Shown here: in pieces, positions 30,420 to 40,890 of the stretch
How the letters are laid out: every line of letters begins with the position of its first letter
Position numbering within the stretch: the first letter of the stretch is position 1
NCBI GenBank assembly: GCA_900078375.1
Contig: FLQS01000020.1
Span: 1 to 64,000, forward strand
From: an uncultured Mycobacterium sp.
GTDB lineage: Bacteria > Actinomycetota > Actinomycetes > Mycobacteriales > Mycobacteriaceae
DNA: 64,000 bases
Direction: 5' to 3'
Notes under the pieces: model-generated
Databases searched by the model: none
Told to the model about the DNA's origin: nothing
The model's input: the letters and a program-made list of their open reading frames with translations, nothing else
Translations under genes and position numbers: made by a program

Positions 30420-31742
30420 ATGGAAGCGGGGTCGGATGAGGTCCGGCGGGCAGGAGCGGAGCGACCCGGGGTTGAGGTCCGGCGGGCAGGAGCGGAGCGA
30501 CCCGGGGTTGAGGTCCTGGTCGTCGGGGCCGGACCGGCAGGTTCGGCGGCGGCCGCCTGGGCCGCCCGGCACGGCCACGACGTGCTCGTCATCGACGCCG
30601 CCGAGTTTCCCCGCGACAAGCCCTGCGGCGACGGGCTGACCCCCCGCGCGGTGCTGGAGCTGCAACGCCTCGGACTCGGTGACTGGCTCGACGGCCACAT
30701 CCGCCACCGCGGGCTGCGGCTGTCGGGGTTCGGCGCCGAGGTCGAGGTGCCCTGGCCCGGACCGTCGTTCCCCTCTGGCGGCTCCGCCGTTCCCCGCACC
30801 GAACTCGACGACCGGATCCGCAAGGTCGCCGAGGACGCCGGGGCGTCGATGCTGCTCGGCGTGAAAGCCGTTGATGTGTCTGTTGATTCACGCGGACTGG
30901 TGGACGCGGTGATCCTGGCCGACGGATCGCGGGTGTCGTGCCGCTGGGTGATCGTGGCCGACGGGGCGCGCTCCCCGTTCGGTCGGGTGCTGGGCCGCCA
31001 GTGGCACCAGGAGACCGTCTACGGGGTGGCCGTGCGCGGGTATCTGGCCTCGCCACGGTCCTCGGAGCCGTGGATCTCCTCGGACCTGGAACTGCGTTCG
31101 CCCGCCGGCGGTGCCGGCAATCGAGCCGGAGCCGGCCAGGTGCTGCCCGGTTACGGCTGGATCTTCCCGCTCGGCAACGGCGAGGTGAATATCGGCGTCG
31201 GCGCGCTGGCCACCGCCAAGCGGCCCGCCGATGTGGCGTTGCGACCGCTGATCAAGCACTACACCGATCTGAAGCGGGCGTCCTGGGGGTTTGAGGGCGC
31301 GCCGCGCGCGGTGTCCTCGGCGCTGTTGCCGATGGGCGGGGCGGTCTCCGGGGTGGCCGGACCGAACTGGATGCTCATCGGGGACGCCGCGGCGTGTGTG
31401 AACCCGCTCAACGGCGAGGGCATCGACTACGGGCTGGAGACCGGGCGGCTGGCCGCCGAGATCCTGGGCTCCGGGGATCTGTCGCTGGCGTGGCCTGCGG
31501 TTCTGCAAGCGCACTACGGCCGGGGCTTCTCGGTGGCACGCCGCCTGGGGCTGCTGCTGACGCTGCCGCGGTTCCTGCCGCTGACCGGGCCGATCGCGAT
31601 GCGCTCTCGCCGGATGATGGGCGTCGCCGTGCGGGTGATGGGCAACTTGGTGACCGACGAGGACGCCGACCTGGTGGCGCGGGCGTGGCGGGTGGCGGGG
31701 CTTGGCTCGCGAATCGTGGACCGGCGCAAGCCGTTCACCTGA
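30420..31742 (+). CDS. menJ: Menaquinone reductase MenJ (geranylgeranyl reductase family)
   Basis: 440-residue FAD enzyme: VLVVGAGPAGSAAAAWAA near the N-terminus, FPRDKPCGDGLTPRA (the GGR-family substrate-side motif) and LIGDAAACVNPLNGEGIDYG. In mycobacteria the orthologue Rv0561c saturates one isoprene unit of menaquinone. The N-terminus is odd: before the Rossmann strand it carries RRAGAERPGVEV twice in tandem, encoded by a 36-bp duplication, making it about 30 residues longer than usual. A start inside or after the repeat (for example TTG at 30508) cannot be excluded. GGGAG precedes the ATG. Confidence 0.9.
   Translation: MEAGSDEVRRAGAERPGVEVRRAGAERPGVEVLVVGAGPAGSAAAAWAARHGHDVLVIDAAEFPRDKPCGDGLTPRAVLELQRLGLGDWLDGHIRHRGLRLSGFGAEVEVPWPGPSFPSGGSAVPRTELDDRIRKVAEDAGASMLLGVKAVDVSVDSRGLVDAVILADGSRVSCRWVIVADGARSPFGRVLGRQWHQETVYGVAVRGYLASPRSSEPWISSDLELRSPAGGAGNRAGAGQVLPGYGWIFPLGNGEVNIGVGALATAKRPADVALRPLIKHYTDLKRASWGFEGAPRAVSSALLPMGGAVSGVAGPNWMLIGDAAACVNPLNGEGIDYGLETGRLAAEILGSGDLSLAWPAVLQAHYGRGFSVARRLGLLLTLPRFLPLTGPIAMRSRRMMGVAVRVMGNLVTDEDADLVARAWRVAGLGSRIVDRRKPFT
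30440..30511 (+). repeat. In-frame 36-bp tandem duplication (dispersed repeat, two copies)
   Basis: Two identical 36-base units start at 30440 and 30476; each contains the 32-base repeat also found inverted at 28419-28450. They encode two identical 12-residue units at the MenJ N-terminus. Probably a slippage duplication of an inserted short element. Confidence 0.85.
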
Positions 31743-31783
31743 ACGACATCGGCGCAGGTCGCGCGCGTCGCCCCATCTCGAAA

Positions 31784-31840
31784 TGACAAATTTGACAAAA
31801 CTTCTTCAAATCGGGCCCGCACCGTCATAAGCTCCGCGGC
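31784..31840 (+). promoter_or_regulatory. AT-rich promoter region of the phytoene-desaturase-like gene
   Basis: Two direct TGACAAA heptamers (31784-31790, 31793-31799), the second within TTGACA, stand out from GC-rich surroundings upstream of the ATG at 31841. Spacing to the CATAAG near 31826 is too long for an ordinary -35/-10 pair, so these may be an activator or alternative sigma site. Confidence 0.35.
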
Positions 31841-33406
31841 ATGACGGATTACGACGCGATCATCGTGGGGGCTGGACACAACGGGCTGACCGCAGCGGTG
31901 GTACTGCAGCGCGCGGGCCTGCGGACCCTGTGCCTGGAGGCCAATACCTACAGCGGCGGCATGTCGGCCACCGTCGAGCTGATCGACGGGTTCAAGTACG
32001 AGATCGCCGGGTCGGTCCGCTTCCCGACCGCGCAGAAGATCAACAGCGAGCTGGGCCTGGACACCCTGCCGACGATCGAGTCGGAGATCATGTCGGTCAA
32101 CCTCGGGGAAAACGGCGAGGAAGCGATGATCTTCCACAGCGACCCGATGGCGATGATGACCCATCTCAACGAGAAGCACGGCATGGACGCCGTGATGGCC
32201 ATGGCCAACCTGTACGCGTGGAGCACAGGCCCCGGCAAGGCACTCGGCCGGTTCGACGCACTGGCGTTACCGAAGACCATCGACGAGATGTACGCCTGTG
32301 CCGCAGACGAAAGCGAGCGGCGCGCCATCCACGAGATGCTGTTCGGCTCCGCGATGGACGTCGTCGACCGGTTCCTGCCCGACAAGGAGAAGCACTCCGT
32401 CATCCGCGGCATGCTGGCGTTCCTGGCGGTGAACTCCACCTACCGCGGCCCGTACACCCCAGGCAGTGCAACGTGTTTGGCGTTCGCGATGGCCATGCCC
32501 CCGGAGGGCGGCCAGATGACCACCAAACTCAAGGGTGGAATCGGTGTCCTCGCCGAGCATCTGCGCGATCTGTTCGTCGATGCCGCAGGCGAAATGCGTT
32601 ACCGCGCGAAGGTCGAGCAGATCCTGGTCGAGGACGGCCACGTCACGGGGGTACGCCTCAAGGACGGCGAAGTGATCACCGCGCCCATCGTGGTGTCCAA
32701 CCTCGCGCCCGAGACGACCCTGCTGGATCTCGTTGGTGCCGAACATCTTCCGTCATCACTGGTGACCCGACTCGGCGGTCGCGACCACCGGGCTTCGTTC
32801 ATGCAGATCCACTTCGCCCTGGATGGGCTGCCCCAGTACGCGGCCCCCTACGACTTCCTCAACGAGCCGGGCATGCAGATGTCGGTGGGCATGTTCGGTT
32901 CACCCGAAGAACAGCAACGCCAATGGGAGAATTGCCGTCGCGGTGAGGTACCGGACAACCCTGCGCTGTCGATCCAGATGCCGACGGTCGGCGATCCCGA
33001 GATGGCTCCCGAGGGTAAGCACGCCGCCAGTGTGTACGCCTATGCGTTCCCCATCGAGGCTCCCCGCGAGCAGCACGGTCAGCTGAAAACCGAGATGGCT
33101 CAACAGGTCATCGACAAGATCACCCGTTATGCGCCGAACTTCAAGGACATCCTGATCCGTGACATCACCTTCGCGCCGTATCACATGAACACCATGTTCG
33201 CCGCGCCCAACGGCGACTTCTGTCACGGCCTGCTGCAGCCCGAGCTGATGGGCGTGAACCGGCCCGGGCCCAAGGGGTTCATCGACGAGCCGATCCCGAT
33301 CGAGGGCCTCTATCTCGGCGGTGCGGGCTGCCACGGTGGGCCGGGCATCACGTTCGTCCCGGGATACAACGCCGGCTATCAGGTGCTGGCCGACGCCGGC
33401 CGCTAG
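31841..33406 (+). CDS. Phytoene desaturase-like FAD oxidoreductase
   Basis: 521 residues. [21 protein letters not shown] (dinucleotide-binding) at residues 5-25, [15 protein letters not shown], and a C-terminal [25 protein letters not shown]-contact region typical of CrtI-like amine oxidase/desaturase proteins. Carotenoid partners are absent nearby, so the substrate is unknown; many mycobacterial members are not carotenoid enzymes. Convergent with menG, the two stop codons overlapping at 33403-33406. Confidence 0.8.
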   Translation: MTDYDAIIVGAGHNGLTAAVVLQRAGLRTLCLEANTYSGGMSATVELIDGFKYEIAGSVRFPTAQKINSELGLDTLPTIESEIMSVNLGENGEEAMIFHSDPMAMMTHLNEKHGMDAVMAMANLYAWSTGPGKALGRFDALALPKTIDEMYACAADESERRAIHEMLFGSAMDVVDRFLPDKEKHSVIRGMLAFLAVNSTYRGPYTPGSATCLAFAMAMPPEGGQMTTKLKGGIGVLAEHLRDLFVDAAGEMRYRAKVEQILVEDGHVTGVRLKDGEVITAPIVVSNLAPETTLLDLVGAEHLPSSLVTRLGGRDHRASFMQIHFALDGLPQYAAPYDFLNEPGMQMSVGMFGSPEEQQRQWENCRRGEVPDNPALSIQMPTVGDPEMAPEGKHAASVYAYAFPIEAPREQHGQLKTEMAQQVIDKITRYAPNFKDILIRDITFAPYHMNTMFAAPNGDFCHGLLQPELMGVNRPGPKGFIDEPIPIEGLYLGGAGCHGGPGITFVPGYNAGYQVLADAGR

Positions 33407-34089
33407 GCCTTGACGGCGGCGTGCAGTGCGACGATTCCGCCAGTGAGGTTGCGCCAGCGCACATCTGACCAGCCGGCATCGCGGATCTGGCCGGCCAGGG
33501 CCTTCTGGTCGGGCCACGCCCGGATGGACTCGGCCAGATAGACGTAGGCCTCGGGGTTGCTCGACACCGCACGCGCCACCCGCGGCAGCGCCTGCATCAG
33601 GTACTCCTTGTAGACGGTCGAGAACACCGGCACCACCGGCGTGGAGAACTCGCACACCACCAGCCGTCCGCCGGGCCGGGTCACCCGCGCCATCTCGCGC
33701 AGGCCCGCCGGGTGGTCGACGACGTTGCGCAGACCGAAGCTGATCGTGACCGCGTCGAACACCTCATCGGCGAACGGCAGCTTCGTCGCGTCGGCGGCCA
33801 CCTTCGGCACCGGCCGCGCGGCCCCGGCCCGCAGCATGCCGACCGAGAAATCCGCGGCCACGCACCACGCACCGGAGCGGGTCAGCTCCACCGTCGACAC
33901 CGCCGTGCCCGCCGCCAGGTCCAGCACCCGGTCGCCCGGTCCGATGCCCAGTGCCGCTCGCGTGGCCCGCCGCCACGAGCGGTCCTGCCCCATCGAGAGC
34001 ACCGTGTTGGTGATGTCGTAGCGGCGCGCGACGGCGTCGAACATCGACGCCACATCACGGGGATCCTTGTCCAGCGTCGCGCGGCTCAC
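33403..34089 (-). CDS. menG: Demethylmenaquinone methyltransferase
   Basis: 228 residues of the UbiE/MenG family. [20 protein letters not shown] opens the protein, [17 protein letters not shown] is the SAM-binding motif, and [13 protein letters not shown] with FEFSTP-like [10 protein letters not shown] completes the signature. It performs the last methylation of menaquinone. Corresponds to Rv0558; the men genes are spread through this region with menD, menC, menB, menE and menJ. Confidence 0.93.
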   Translation of the reverse strand: MSRATLDKDPRDVASMFDAVARRYDITNTVLSMGQDRSWRRATRAALGIGPGDRVLDLAAGTAVSTVELTRSGAWCVAADFSVGMLRAGAARPVPKVAADATKLPFADEVFDAVTISFGLRNVVDHPAGLREMARVTRPGGRLVVCEFSTPVVPVFSTVYKEYLMQALPRVARAVSSNPEAYVYLAESIRAWPDQKALAGQIRDAGWSDVRWRNLTGGIVALHAAVKA

Positions 34090-34145
34090 GGTGCCGACGC
34101 TACCCGAGTGGGAATCACGGCCCGGCTCACGCGTTGCACACTGCC

Positions 34146-34970
34146 ATGAGTGAAAAAGTTTGGTTCATCACCGGCACATCACGTGGCTTCGGACGGGAAT
34201 GGGCGATCGGCGCCCTGGAGCACGGTGACAAGGTCGCCGCCACCGCCCGCGACACCGGCACCCTGGCCGATCTGGTCCAGACGTACGGCGACGCCATCCT
34301 GCCGATCCAGCTCGACGTCACCGACCGGGATGCTGACTTCGCCGCGGTCAAGCTGGCCCACGATCACTTCGGACGGCTCGACATCGTGGTCAACAACGCC
34401 GGCTACGGCCACTTCGGCTTCATCGAGGAGCTGTCCGAGAAGGACGCCCGCGACCAGCTGGAGACCAACGTGTTCGGCGCGCTGTGGATCACTCAGGCCG
34501 CGCTGCCCCTTCTGCGCGCTCAGGGCAGCGGCCACATCATTCAGGTGTCGTCGATCGGCGGCATCACCGCGTTCCCGCTCGTCGGCATCTACCACGCGTC
34601 GAAGTGGGCGCTGGAGGGCTTCTCCCAGGCACTGGCACAGGAGGTCGCGCCGTTCGGCATCCACGTGACGCTGATCGAGCCGGGTGGCTTCGACACCGAT
34701 TGGTCCGGCCCCTCCTCGAAGCGATCGGTCGAGTTGCCGGACTACGCCGAGTTGCATCGCCAGGTCGACGAGATGCGCGCCACCCGCTGGGCCAAGCCGG
34801 GCAACCCCAAGGCATCGGCGACGGCGATCCGCAAAATCGTGGACGCGCCCACACCGCCGCTGCGGGCGTTCTTCGGAGAGTCGCCGCTGCAGACAGCAAA
34901 GGCCGACTATGAGAGCCGACTTGCCAATTGGGAGCAGTGGCAGCCCGTCGCCATTGAGGCGCAGGGTTAG
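34146..34970 (+). CDS. Short-chain dehydrogenase/reductase
   Basis: 274 residues from [10 protein letters not shown]; a start four codons upstream is also open. The [10 protein letters not shown] cofactor motif, NNAGYG, the catalytic Ser (QVSSIGG) and [11 protein letters not shown] (Tyr-x-x-x-Lys) are intact, so an active NAD(P)-dependent oxidoreductase is expected. Substrate not evident. Ends one base before the stop codon of the opposing small gene. Confidence 0.88.
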   Translation: MSEKVWFITGTSRGFGREWAIGALEHGDKVAATARDTGTLADLVQTYGDAILPIQLDVTDRDADFAAVKLAHDHFGRLDIVVNNAGYGHFGFIEELSEKDARDQLETNVFGALWITQAALPLLRAQGSGHIIQVSSIGGITAFPLVGIYHASKWALEGFSQALAQEVAPFGIHVTLIEPGGFDTDWSGPSSKRSVELPDYAELHRQVDEMRATRWAKPGNPKASATAIRKIVDAPTPPLRAFFGESPLQTAKADYESRLANWEQWQPVAIEAQG

Positions 34971-35135
34971 CTACATCGCGTGGGCGTCGACTCTCGGCAA
35001 TTGACGCGCGCGACTCGCCATCCGTTCGCTGAGGTGAATCAGCCGATCCTCGTGTCCAGCGGGCATGGTGTAAGCCAACTTACGGAGTTCTAGGGCAAAT
35101 TCACTGAGATCTTGGCGATACGACGCGTCGCTCAT
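34971..35135 (-). CDS. Small hypothetical protein
   Basis: 54 residues from MSDASYRQ (a start at 35171 would give 66). It is mostly helical in appearance: LSEFALELRKLAYTMPAGHEDRLIHLSERMASRARQ is charged and amphipathic. A GGGGGAC stretch lies upstream. No family recognised; it could be a small regulatory or stress protein. Being tightly convergent with the SDR gene fits a real gene. Confidence 0.45.
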   Translation of the reverse strand: MSDASYRQDLSEFALELRKLAYTMPAGHEDRLIHLSERMASRARQLPRVDAHAM

Positions 35136-35269
35136 CGGCCGTCCCCCGTCGTGGAGAGGTGGTGTTGACATTTGCTGTTAGCGTTCCCCCGCTTGGCATT
35201 AAGTCTGCTCCAGACCCCCGGGTATGGAAAGGTTTCTCAGGAACAATTAAGGGTTGAGTACGGCGTGCC

Positions 35270-36409
35270 TCAGGCTGCGCGGGTACGTCGGCGACGGCGT
35301 CCGGCAACGCGCACCGCCTCGTAGTGACCGATCAGCTCTTCGCAGATCGCCGGCCACGTCCGGCCGAGCACGCTGCGACGGGCGGCCAGTGAATAGCGCG
35401 CCCGCTCGTCGAGCAGATGGTCCACCGACTGCGGCAGTCGCGCCTCGAATTCGTCGACCCCGAGCAACAGTCCGGTCCGGTACGGCGCCACGAGGTCACG
35501 CGGGCCACCGGCGTTGGGCGCGATGACCGGCACTCCGGACGCCATCGCCTCCTGTACGACCTGACAGAAGGTTTCATGCTCACCCGGATGGACGAACACG
35601 TCCATGCTCGCGTAGGCGGCGGACAGCTGCTGCCCGTAGAGGGCCCCGGTGAACACCGCCGACGGCAGCAGCGCCTGCAGTTTGTCGCGGTCGACACCGT
35701 CACCGACGATGACCAGCTGCAGGTCGTCGCGGCGGGCCAGCACCGCCAGCCGTTCGACATGTTTCTCCGGCGCGAGCCGGCCGACGAAGCCGACGATCGG
35801 CTTGCCCGCCGGGGACCACCGCGCGCGCAGCTCGCCGTTGCGTGCCGACGGAGCGAAGCCGGTGAGGTCGACGCCGCGGGCCCATTGATGCACGCGTGGG
35901 ATGCCGTGGGCGGCAAGGTCTTCCATCGATGCGGTGGACGGCGCCAAGGTGCGGTCGGCACGCGAATGCAGGTGCCGCGTCCACGCCCAGGCCGCCTTGG
36001 AGGCGGCACCTATGCCATAGCTTTCGGCGAACCCGGCGACGTCGGTCTGGAAAACGGCCACCGTCGGCACGCCGAGCAACCGCGCGGCCTGCAGCCCGCC
36101 GTAACCCAGCAGCGCCGGCGAGGCCAGGTGGACCACATGCGGATCGAAGCCGCGCAGCACCCGAATCATGCCTGGTCGTGGCACACCCAGCGGCAGGGAC
36201 GTCACTTTGGGGAACATCTTCGACGGGACCCGGTGCACCCGGATTCCGTCGTGGACACGCTCGGCCGCCGGCTCACCGCGTGGGGTATCCGGGGCGATGA
36301 CGAGCGCTTCATGACCCGTGCGGCGGAGATGCTCCAGCACCCGCAGCACCGAATTGGTTACTCCGTTGACGTTGGGCAAAAACGACTCGGCGACAATCGC
36401 AACGCGCAC
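35270..36409 (-). CDS. mgtA: GDP-mannose-dependent alpha-mannosyltransferase (MgtA)
   Basis: 379 residues from the GTG giving [21 protein letters not shown], which matches the family N-terminus; the longer frame upstream is not protein-like. GT4 features are [15 protein letters not shown] and [29 protein letters not shown] with the E-x7-E motif. Rv0557-type enzymes add mannose to glycolipid acceptors of the lipomannan pathway. Divergent from the lipoprotein gene 89 bases away. Confidence 0.9.
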   Translation of the reverse strand: MRVAIVAESFLPNVNGVTNSVLRVLEHLRRTGHEALVIAPDTPRGEPAAERVHDGIRVHRVPSKMFPKVTSLPLGVPRPGMIRVLRGFDPHVVHLASPALLGYGGLQAARLLGVPTVAVFQTDVAGFAESYGIGAASKAAWAWTRHLHSRADRTLAPSTASMEDLAAHGIPRVHQWARGVDLTGFAPSARNGELRARWSPAGKPIVGFVGRLAPEKHVERLAVLARRDDLQLVIVGDGVDRDKLQALLPSAVFTGALYGQQLSAAYASMDVFVHPGEHETFCQVVQEAMASGVPVIAPNAGGPRDLVAPYRTGLLLGVDEFEARLPQSVDHLLDERARYSLAARRSVLGRTWPAICEELIGHYEAVRVAGRRRRRTRAA

Positions 36410-36498
36410 ACAACGAGGGTTGCAGCGACGCCTGTCAGGGAGGTTGCGACCAGGCATACACGACACGAAAAACTGGTGGAACGGGGTACCGTGCGAGC

Positions 36499-37161
36499 AT
36501 GCGGTACTGGTCGGTGGTCGTGGTGGCATTGCTGATGCTAGTTGCCGGCTGCAGCAAGGAGATCGCCGGTGTGGCACAGGTGGATCCGCGCGGGCCGGGG
36601 ACCGCGCTGAGCAAGGACGGCTTCGGCATTATGGCCGGCGATCCGAACGCACCGGTGCACATCGAGATCTACACCGAACCGCAATGCAACCACTGTGCAG
36701 ATCTGCAGAAGGATTTCGGCGACGAGTTGTCCCGGTACATGAACCTCGGCCAACTCGTCGTCACCTACCGGCCGTTGACATTCCTGGACGACAAGCCCGG
36801 CGGCTATTCCGATCGGGTGAGCAACGCGATGTTCCTGGCGGCCGGACCGGAAACGTCAGCCAAGGCGTTTCAGGCGTTCGTCCAAGACCTTTGGGGCCAC
36901 CAGGACTCCCGCGGCAAGGGGCCCACCGACACCGAAATCGCCGATATGGCCCGGGAAAGCGGTGTGGCGCTGACGGCGGTCGAGGCGATGCGGGCGGGCA
37001 AGCCCGCGCTGGACCTGACCGAGATGGCCGACACCAACTTCGAGTATCTCTACGAGATCGACCCGATCAACACCGGTACCCCAACGGTATTCGACCTGAC
37101 CAAGAACAAGGCAGTCGATATCTACGACAACAACTGGCTGTCCAAGTTGATGTCGGCCTGA
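36499..37161 (+). CDS. Thioredoxin-fold lipoprotein (DsbA-like)
   Basis: 220 residues. [19 protein letters not shown] is a lipoprotein signal with lipobox LVAGC (Cys18). The mature part has [21 protein letters not shown], giving a Cys-x-x-Cys (CNHC) active site, and a cis-proline region TGTPTVFDL, so an extracytoplasmic disulfide oxidoreductase is likely. A TACCGT -10-like box sits just before the start, implying a very short leader. Its 3' end overlaps the opposing DUF3592-like gene by 40 bases. Confidence 0.8.
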   Translation: MRYWSVVVVALLMLVAGCSKEIAGVAQVDPRGPGTALSKDGFGIMAGDPNAPVHIEIYTEPQCNHCADLQKDFGDELSRYMNLGQLVVTYRPLTFLDDKPGGYSDRVSNAMFLAAGPETSAKAFQAFVQDLWGHQDSRGKGPTDTEIADMARESGVALTAVEAMRAGKPALDLTEMADTNFEYLYEIDPINTGTPTVFDLTKNKAVDIYDNNWLSKLMSA

Positions 37162-37646
37162 GCCAGCCGGCGCTCCAGCACCACCAGACCGGTCAGCACC
37201 AGCCCGCCGATCAGCCAGGCCACCACCGCGATCGAGCCGGCCGGGATGATCGCCAGCGCGGCGGTACGGTGTTGCACCCGAACCAGATCCGGGTTGTTGC
37301 GGTCGTATTCGACGTAGATGCGCATCCCCTCGGCCAGCTCCGAGGGGTAGAGCACGCCGAGTTCGGGACGGTAGGTGATGCGGTCGGGCGTGACGAACTC
37401 GATCGTCGAGCGGCGGGGTCCGGCCGAGAGCACCTCGGCCTGAGCAACCCCCATGTTGCGTTCGATCTGGCGATCGTTGCGCCACGCGCCGGCCACCAGC
37501 AGCACGGACTGCAGGGTGACCAGACCCACCAAAATCCACACCGCACACTTGCTCCAGCGCAACAGCTTTCGCTGCGTGGTGTCGGCAAGGTCGGGATTGC
37601 GCCGAGGCAGAGCTGGTTTCAGCAAGGCGAGCAGGTGGGCGATCAC
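37122..37646 (-). CDS. DUF3592-like membrane protein (Rv0556-like)
   Basis: 174 residues from a GTG that overlaps the menD stop codon (GTGA). Two membrane helices, [22 protein letters not shown] and [27 protein letters not shown], flank an external beta-rich segment with [14 protein letters not shown], a pattern of DUF3592 proteins. Function unknown. Co-transcribed with menD. Confidence 0.8.
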   Translation of the reverse strand: MIAHLLALLKPALPRRNPDLADTTQRKLLRWSKCAVWILVGLVTLQSVLLVAGAWRNDRQIERNMGVAQAEVLSAGPRRSTIEFVTPDRITYRPELGVLYPSELAEGMRIYVEYDRNNPDLVRVQHRTAALAIIPAGSIAVVAWLIGGLVLTGLVVLERRLAQADINLDSQLLS

Positions 37647-39271
37647 AGCGCCGCCCTGATCGCGGCGTGCAACTGCCGCAGCGACGACCGGTCGGCCTTG
37701 ACCTCGAGCACCCGCATTCCTTCGTGTGATTCGGCGAGCGCGGGGCCGAGCTGATCGACTTCGATCTGGCGGGCATCGATGTGGTAGGCGCGGCACAGCG
37801 CGCCGACGTCGACATCGTGCGGTGTGCCGAAGATCCGCGACGACACGTCGGAGAAGCGTGGGTCGCCCTGCTCGAGCAGCTCGAAGATGCCACCGCCGTT
37901 GTCGTTGGACACCACGATCGTCAGGTTCTTCGGCGTCGGCTCGGTGGGACCGATCAGCAGCCCCGAGCTGTCGTGCACGAACGTCAGGTCACCGATCAAC
38001 CCGACGGTGCGGCCCGAATGTGCCAGGGCCGCACCGATGATCGTCGACACCGTGCCGTCGATCCCGGCCACCCCGCGGTTGGACCGCACCTTCACACCCT
38101 CGGTGTTCAGCCCGACCAGAGCCGCGTCGCGCACCGGGTTGGATGCGCCGAGTACGAGCTGATCCCCCGGGCGCACCGCGTCGGCCACCGCCGCCGCCAC
38201 GTGCAGACCGGTGGTCAGCGGATGGGCGGCCAGCTGGTCGCGCACGGCGGCCATCGCCTGCCGGTTGGCTTCCGCGCAGCGCTGCAGCCAGGCCGGGTCT
38301 GGGGTGCCGCTGGTCTCGGCCCGGGTCCCGGTGGCCTGCGAGTTGCCCGAGACATCGGGCCAGCGAGGGCCGGTGGTCAGCGCGAACACCGGCACCGAGG
38401 AGTCCGCCAGCAGCGACGACACCGTCCGGTGCAGGGTGGGGCGGCCCAGCATGATCACCTGGCGGGGCCGCAGCAGCGGCAGCGCGAACGGGTGCAGCGG
38501 GGTGACGGCGTGCGGCGCGGTCGGCTCGGCGACCGTGGGCAGCCCGGCCAGGTTGGGGTGCACACCGGCACCGTGCCCGGCGATCACCACGGTGTCGGGG
38601 GTGACGTCGATGTCCAGGGGCTGGTCGAAGACCACCGGCGGGTTGTAGGTCCACGGCCTGCCATCGGGCCGGCCGGGTGGAAAGTCGGCGGGGTCCGGAT
38701 CTCCAGCACCTGGCACCAGCGGCTCGCGCAGCGGGATGTCGAATTGCACCGGGCCGGCATTGGCGGTGCGGGCGCCGGTGGCCGCGGCCAGCACACGGCA
38801 GGTGGCCGAGCGCCACTGCGCGTTGAGCTCATCCAGCTTGTCCGGTACATCTTCGGCGAGGCCGAGGCTGATCGCCGTCCGAACCTGGGTGCCGAAGTAG
38901 CCGAGCTGCTCGAAGGTCTGGTTGGCGCCGGTGCCCAGCAGCTCGTAGGGGCGGTTGGCCGACAGCACGATCAGCGGCACGCGGGCGTAGTTGGCTTCCA
39001 CGACAGCGGGTCCCATGTTGGCCACCGCGGTGCCCGACGTCATCGCCACACACACCGGGGCGCGCTCGGCCACCGCCAAACCGATGGCCAGAAAGCCGGC
39101 AGTGCGCTCGTCGATGCGGACGTGCAGGCGAAGCCGGCCGGCGCGGTCGGCGTCGGACAGCGCGAAGGCCAGCGGGGCGTTACGTGAGCCGGGACACAGG
39201 ACGACGTCGCGGACGCCGCCACGAATCAATTCGTCGACGACGACACGAGCCTGGGCCGTCGATGGGTTCAC
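37643..39271 (-). CDS. menD: SEPHCHC synthase MenD
   Basis: 542 residues, thiamine-diphosphate enzyme. [20 protein letters not shown] and the N-terminal Glu region are followed by the cofactor segment [13 protein letters not shown] and [15 protein letters not shown], which is the MenD-specific variant. It adds 2-oxoglutarate to isochorismate in menaquinone synthesis. Upstream bpoC lies 75 bases away on the same strand. Confidence 0.95.
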   Translation of the reverse strand: MNPSTAQARVVVDELIRGGVRDVVLCPGSRNAPLAFALSDADRAGRLRLHVRIDERTAGFLAIGLAVAERAPVCVAMTSGTAVANMGPAVVEANYARVPLIVLSANRPYELLGTGANQTFEQLGYFGTQVRTAISLGLAEDVPDKLDELNAQWRSATCRVLAAATGARTANAGPVQFDIPLREPLVPGAGDPDPADFPPGRPDGRPWTYNPPVVFDQPLDIDVTPDTVVIAGHGAGVHPNLAGLPTVAEPTAPHAVTPLHPFALPLLRPRQVIMLGRPTLHRTVSSLLADSSVPVFALTTGPRWPDVSGNSQATGTRAETSGTPDPAWLQRCAEANRQAMAAVRDQLAAHPLTTGLHVAAAVADAVRPGDQLVLGASNPVRDAALVGLNTEGVKVRSNRGVAGIDGTVSTIIGAALAHSGRTVGLIGDLTFVHDSSGLLIGPTEPTPKNLTIVVSNDNGGGIFELLEQGDPRFSDVSSRIFGTPHDVDVGALCRAYHIDARQIEVDQLGPALAESHEGMRVLEVKADRSSLRQLHAAIRAAL

Positions 39272-39346
39272 AACTACAGCGTGTCACAGCGCGCCATTTG
39301 CCCCCCAAAGGGCTCTAGACCGCCGGAGCCGCTCCGGCCGGCGACA

Positions 39347-40138
39347 TCAGACCAGCGTGCCCGCGAAGAAGTCCAGCATCGCGTTGTTGACGGTCTCCGG
39401 GCGCTCCAGGAATCCGAGATGGCCGGTGTGGCCGATCTGCACGTAGCGGCCATTGGGCAGGGCGTCGGCGACCTCGCGGCCCAGCGTCGCCGGGGTGAGC
39501 ACATCGTCGGCAAATCCGATCACCAGCACCTCGGTGCGAATGGACCGGTAGGCGGTCAGCCGGTTCTCCCTGGGATACACCTCGAGCTGCGCGGCCAGGC
39601 CAGGGGTCCGTTTGATCGGGAACGCGGTGAACATCTCCATCCAGTCCCCGATGGCCTTCTCGTCATTGATCGTCTTGGGCGAGAAGTTCTCCAGCACACG
39701 CACTTTCGCGGCATAGGCGGGCGGAAGCTTGATTTCGGCCTTGGTGAGTTCGACGTCGGCGGCACGGATGGATTTCCGGATGCGGTCCAGGCGCCCGCGG
39801 GTGCCCATCAGCACGGCCTGGCTGACCAGCTCGGGACGGACCAGCATCAGCTCCTGGGCGATGTAGGCGCCCATCGACATCGCCACCACCCGGGCCGGGC
39901 CGCCGTCGGCCACCTGCTCGATGAGGGCGGCGGTGTCGGCGACCATCTGCTCGGTACCGAAGCCGCCGGCGTTCTCGGTGGCCCCGATCCCCCGGTTGTC
40001 GAAGGTGATGCAGCGATAGCCCGCCGCGACGAAAGGAGGGACCTGGTGGATGTGCCAGGTGCGCCCGGCGCCGCCGGTGCCGGCGATGAACAGGACCGGA
40101 TCGCCGGAGCCGTTTTCCTCGTAGGCCAGGTTGATCAC
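39347..40138 (-). CDS. bpoC: Alpha/beta hydrolase BpoC (MenH-like position)
   Basis: 263 residues from the GTG of VINLAYEENGSG, matching the family start and overlapping the next gene (GTGA). The nucleophile elbow VAMSMGAYIAQ, an Asp in IGFADDVLTP and GHTGHLGF provide a Ser-Asp-His triad. Historically called bromoperoxidase; the neighbours menD and menC make a MenH-like lyase role possible, but sequence alone does not settle it. Corresponds to Rv0554. Confidence 0.88.
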   Translation of the reverse strand: MINLAYEENGSGDPVLFIAGTGGAGRTWHIHQVPPFVAAGYRCITFDNRGIGATENAGGFGTEQMVADTAALIEQVADGGPARVVAMSMGAYIAQELMLVRPELVSQAVLMGTRGRLDRIRKSIRAADVELTKAEIKLPPAYAAKVRVLENFSPKTINDEKAIGDWMEMFTAFPIKRTPGLAAQLEVYPRENRLTAYRSIRTEVLVIGFADDVLTPATLGREVADALPNGRYVQIGHTGHLGFLERPETVNNAMLDFFAGTLV

Positions 40139-40878
40139 CTGGCAGAGGCTACGCGCCCCCGTTTGCGCCTGCCTCGCGACCGGGCCGCTTCGATGGCACC
40201 GGTCCACAACAATGACGTCATGGCCTTGAGCTGGGTGGGGTTGGCCAGATCCTTGGCCATCAACACGGTGGCGCCGGCCTTGGTGGTCGCCGAGGCCTTC
40301 GACATATGCCCGGAGTCGAACGGCGGCTGCGGGTCGTATTCCATGGACAGCTGAATCACCTTGGCACGTTCCTCACCGCCGATCTGACCGGCCAGCCACA
40401 AGGCGAGGTCGATGCCCGCCGACACTCCGGCGCTGGTGACGATGTCCCCCTCGTGCACGACCCGCTCGTCGCTGACGGCGGTGACGCCCAGGGCCTTGAG
40501 CGCGGTCAGCGCGGCCCAGTGCGATGTCGCCCGCTTGCCCCTGAGCAACCCGGCGGAGGCGAGGATGACCGACCCCGAGCACACCGAGGTCGTCCAGGTG
40601 GCTGTTTCGTGGGCTTTGCGCACCCAGTCGAGCAACTTCTCGTCGCGGGCGTGTTCGATCGTCGTCATCCCGCCAGGGATGAGAATGACATCAGGAGAGG
40701 GGGTTTCGTCGAACGAGTGGGTGGCGCCGACGACGAGCACTCCGGAATCGGCGGTGATCGGTCCGGGTTCGTGCCACAGGAAGCGCACCTCGGTATCGGG
40801 CAGCCAGCGCAGTACCTCGTAGGGACCGATGAAGTCCAGGGCAGTGAAGCCGGGATAGAGCACGATGGCGATCTGCAT
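40135..40878 (-). CDS. DJ-1/PfpI-family protein (isonitrile-hydratase-like)
   Basis: 247 residues. QIAIVLYPGFTALDFIGPYEVL opens the class I glutamine-amidotransferase-like fold; the nucleophile elbow is WTTSVCSGSVILASAGLL (Cys). The closest characterised style is isonitrile hydratase InhA. It sits between bpoC (overlap) and a GlxA-type regulator gene (12 bases), suggesting that the regulator and this enzyme work together; substrate unknown. Confidence 0.82.
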   Translation of the reverse strand: MQIAIVLYPGFTALDFIGPYEVLRWLPDTEVRFLWHEPGPITADSGVLVVGATHSFDETPSPDVILIPGGMTTIEHARDEKLLDWVRKAHETATWTTSVCSGSVILASAGLLRGKRATSHWAALTALKALGVTAVSDERVVHEGDIVTSAGVSAGIDLALWLAGQIGGEERAKVIQLSMEYDPQPPFDSGHMSKASATTKAGATVLMAKDLANPTQLKAMTSLLWTGAIEAARSRGRRKRGRVASAR

Positions 40879-40890
40879 GGGATTCTCCTC

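Noticed and set aside
31784-31831. Standard -35/-10 promoter TTGACA...CATAAG before the phytoene-desaturase-like gene.
   Set aside because: The spacing of about 28 bases is too long for a normal sigma-A promoter; kept only as a low-confidence regulatory region.
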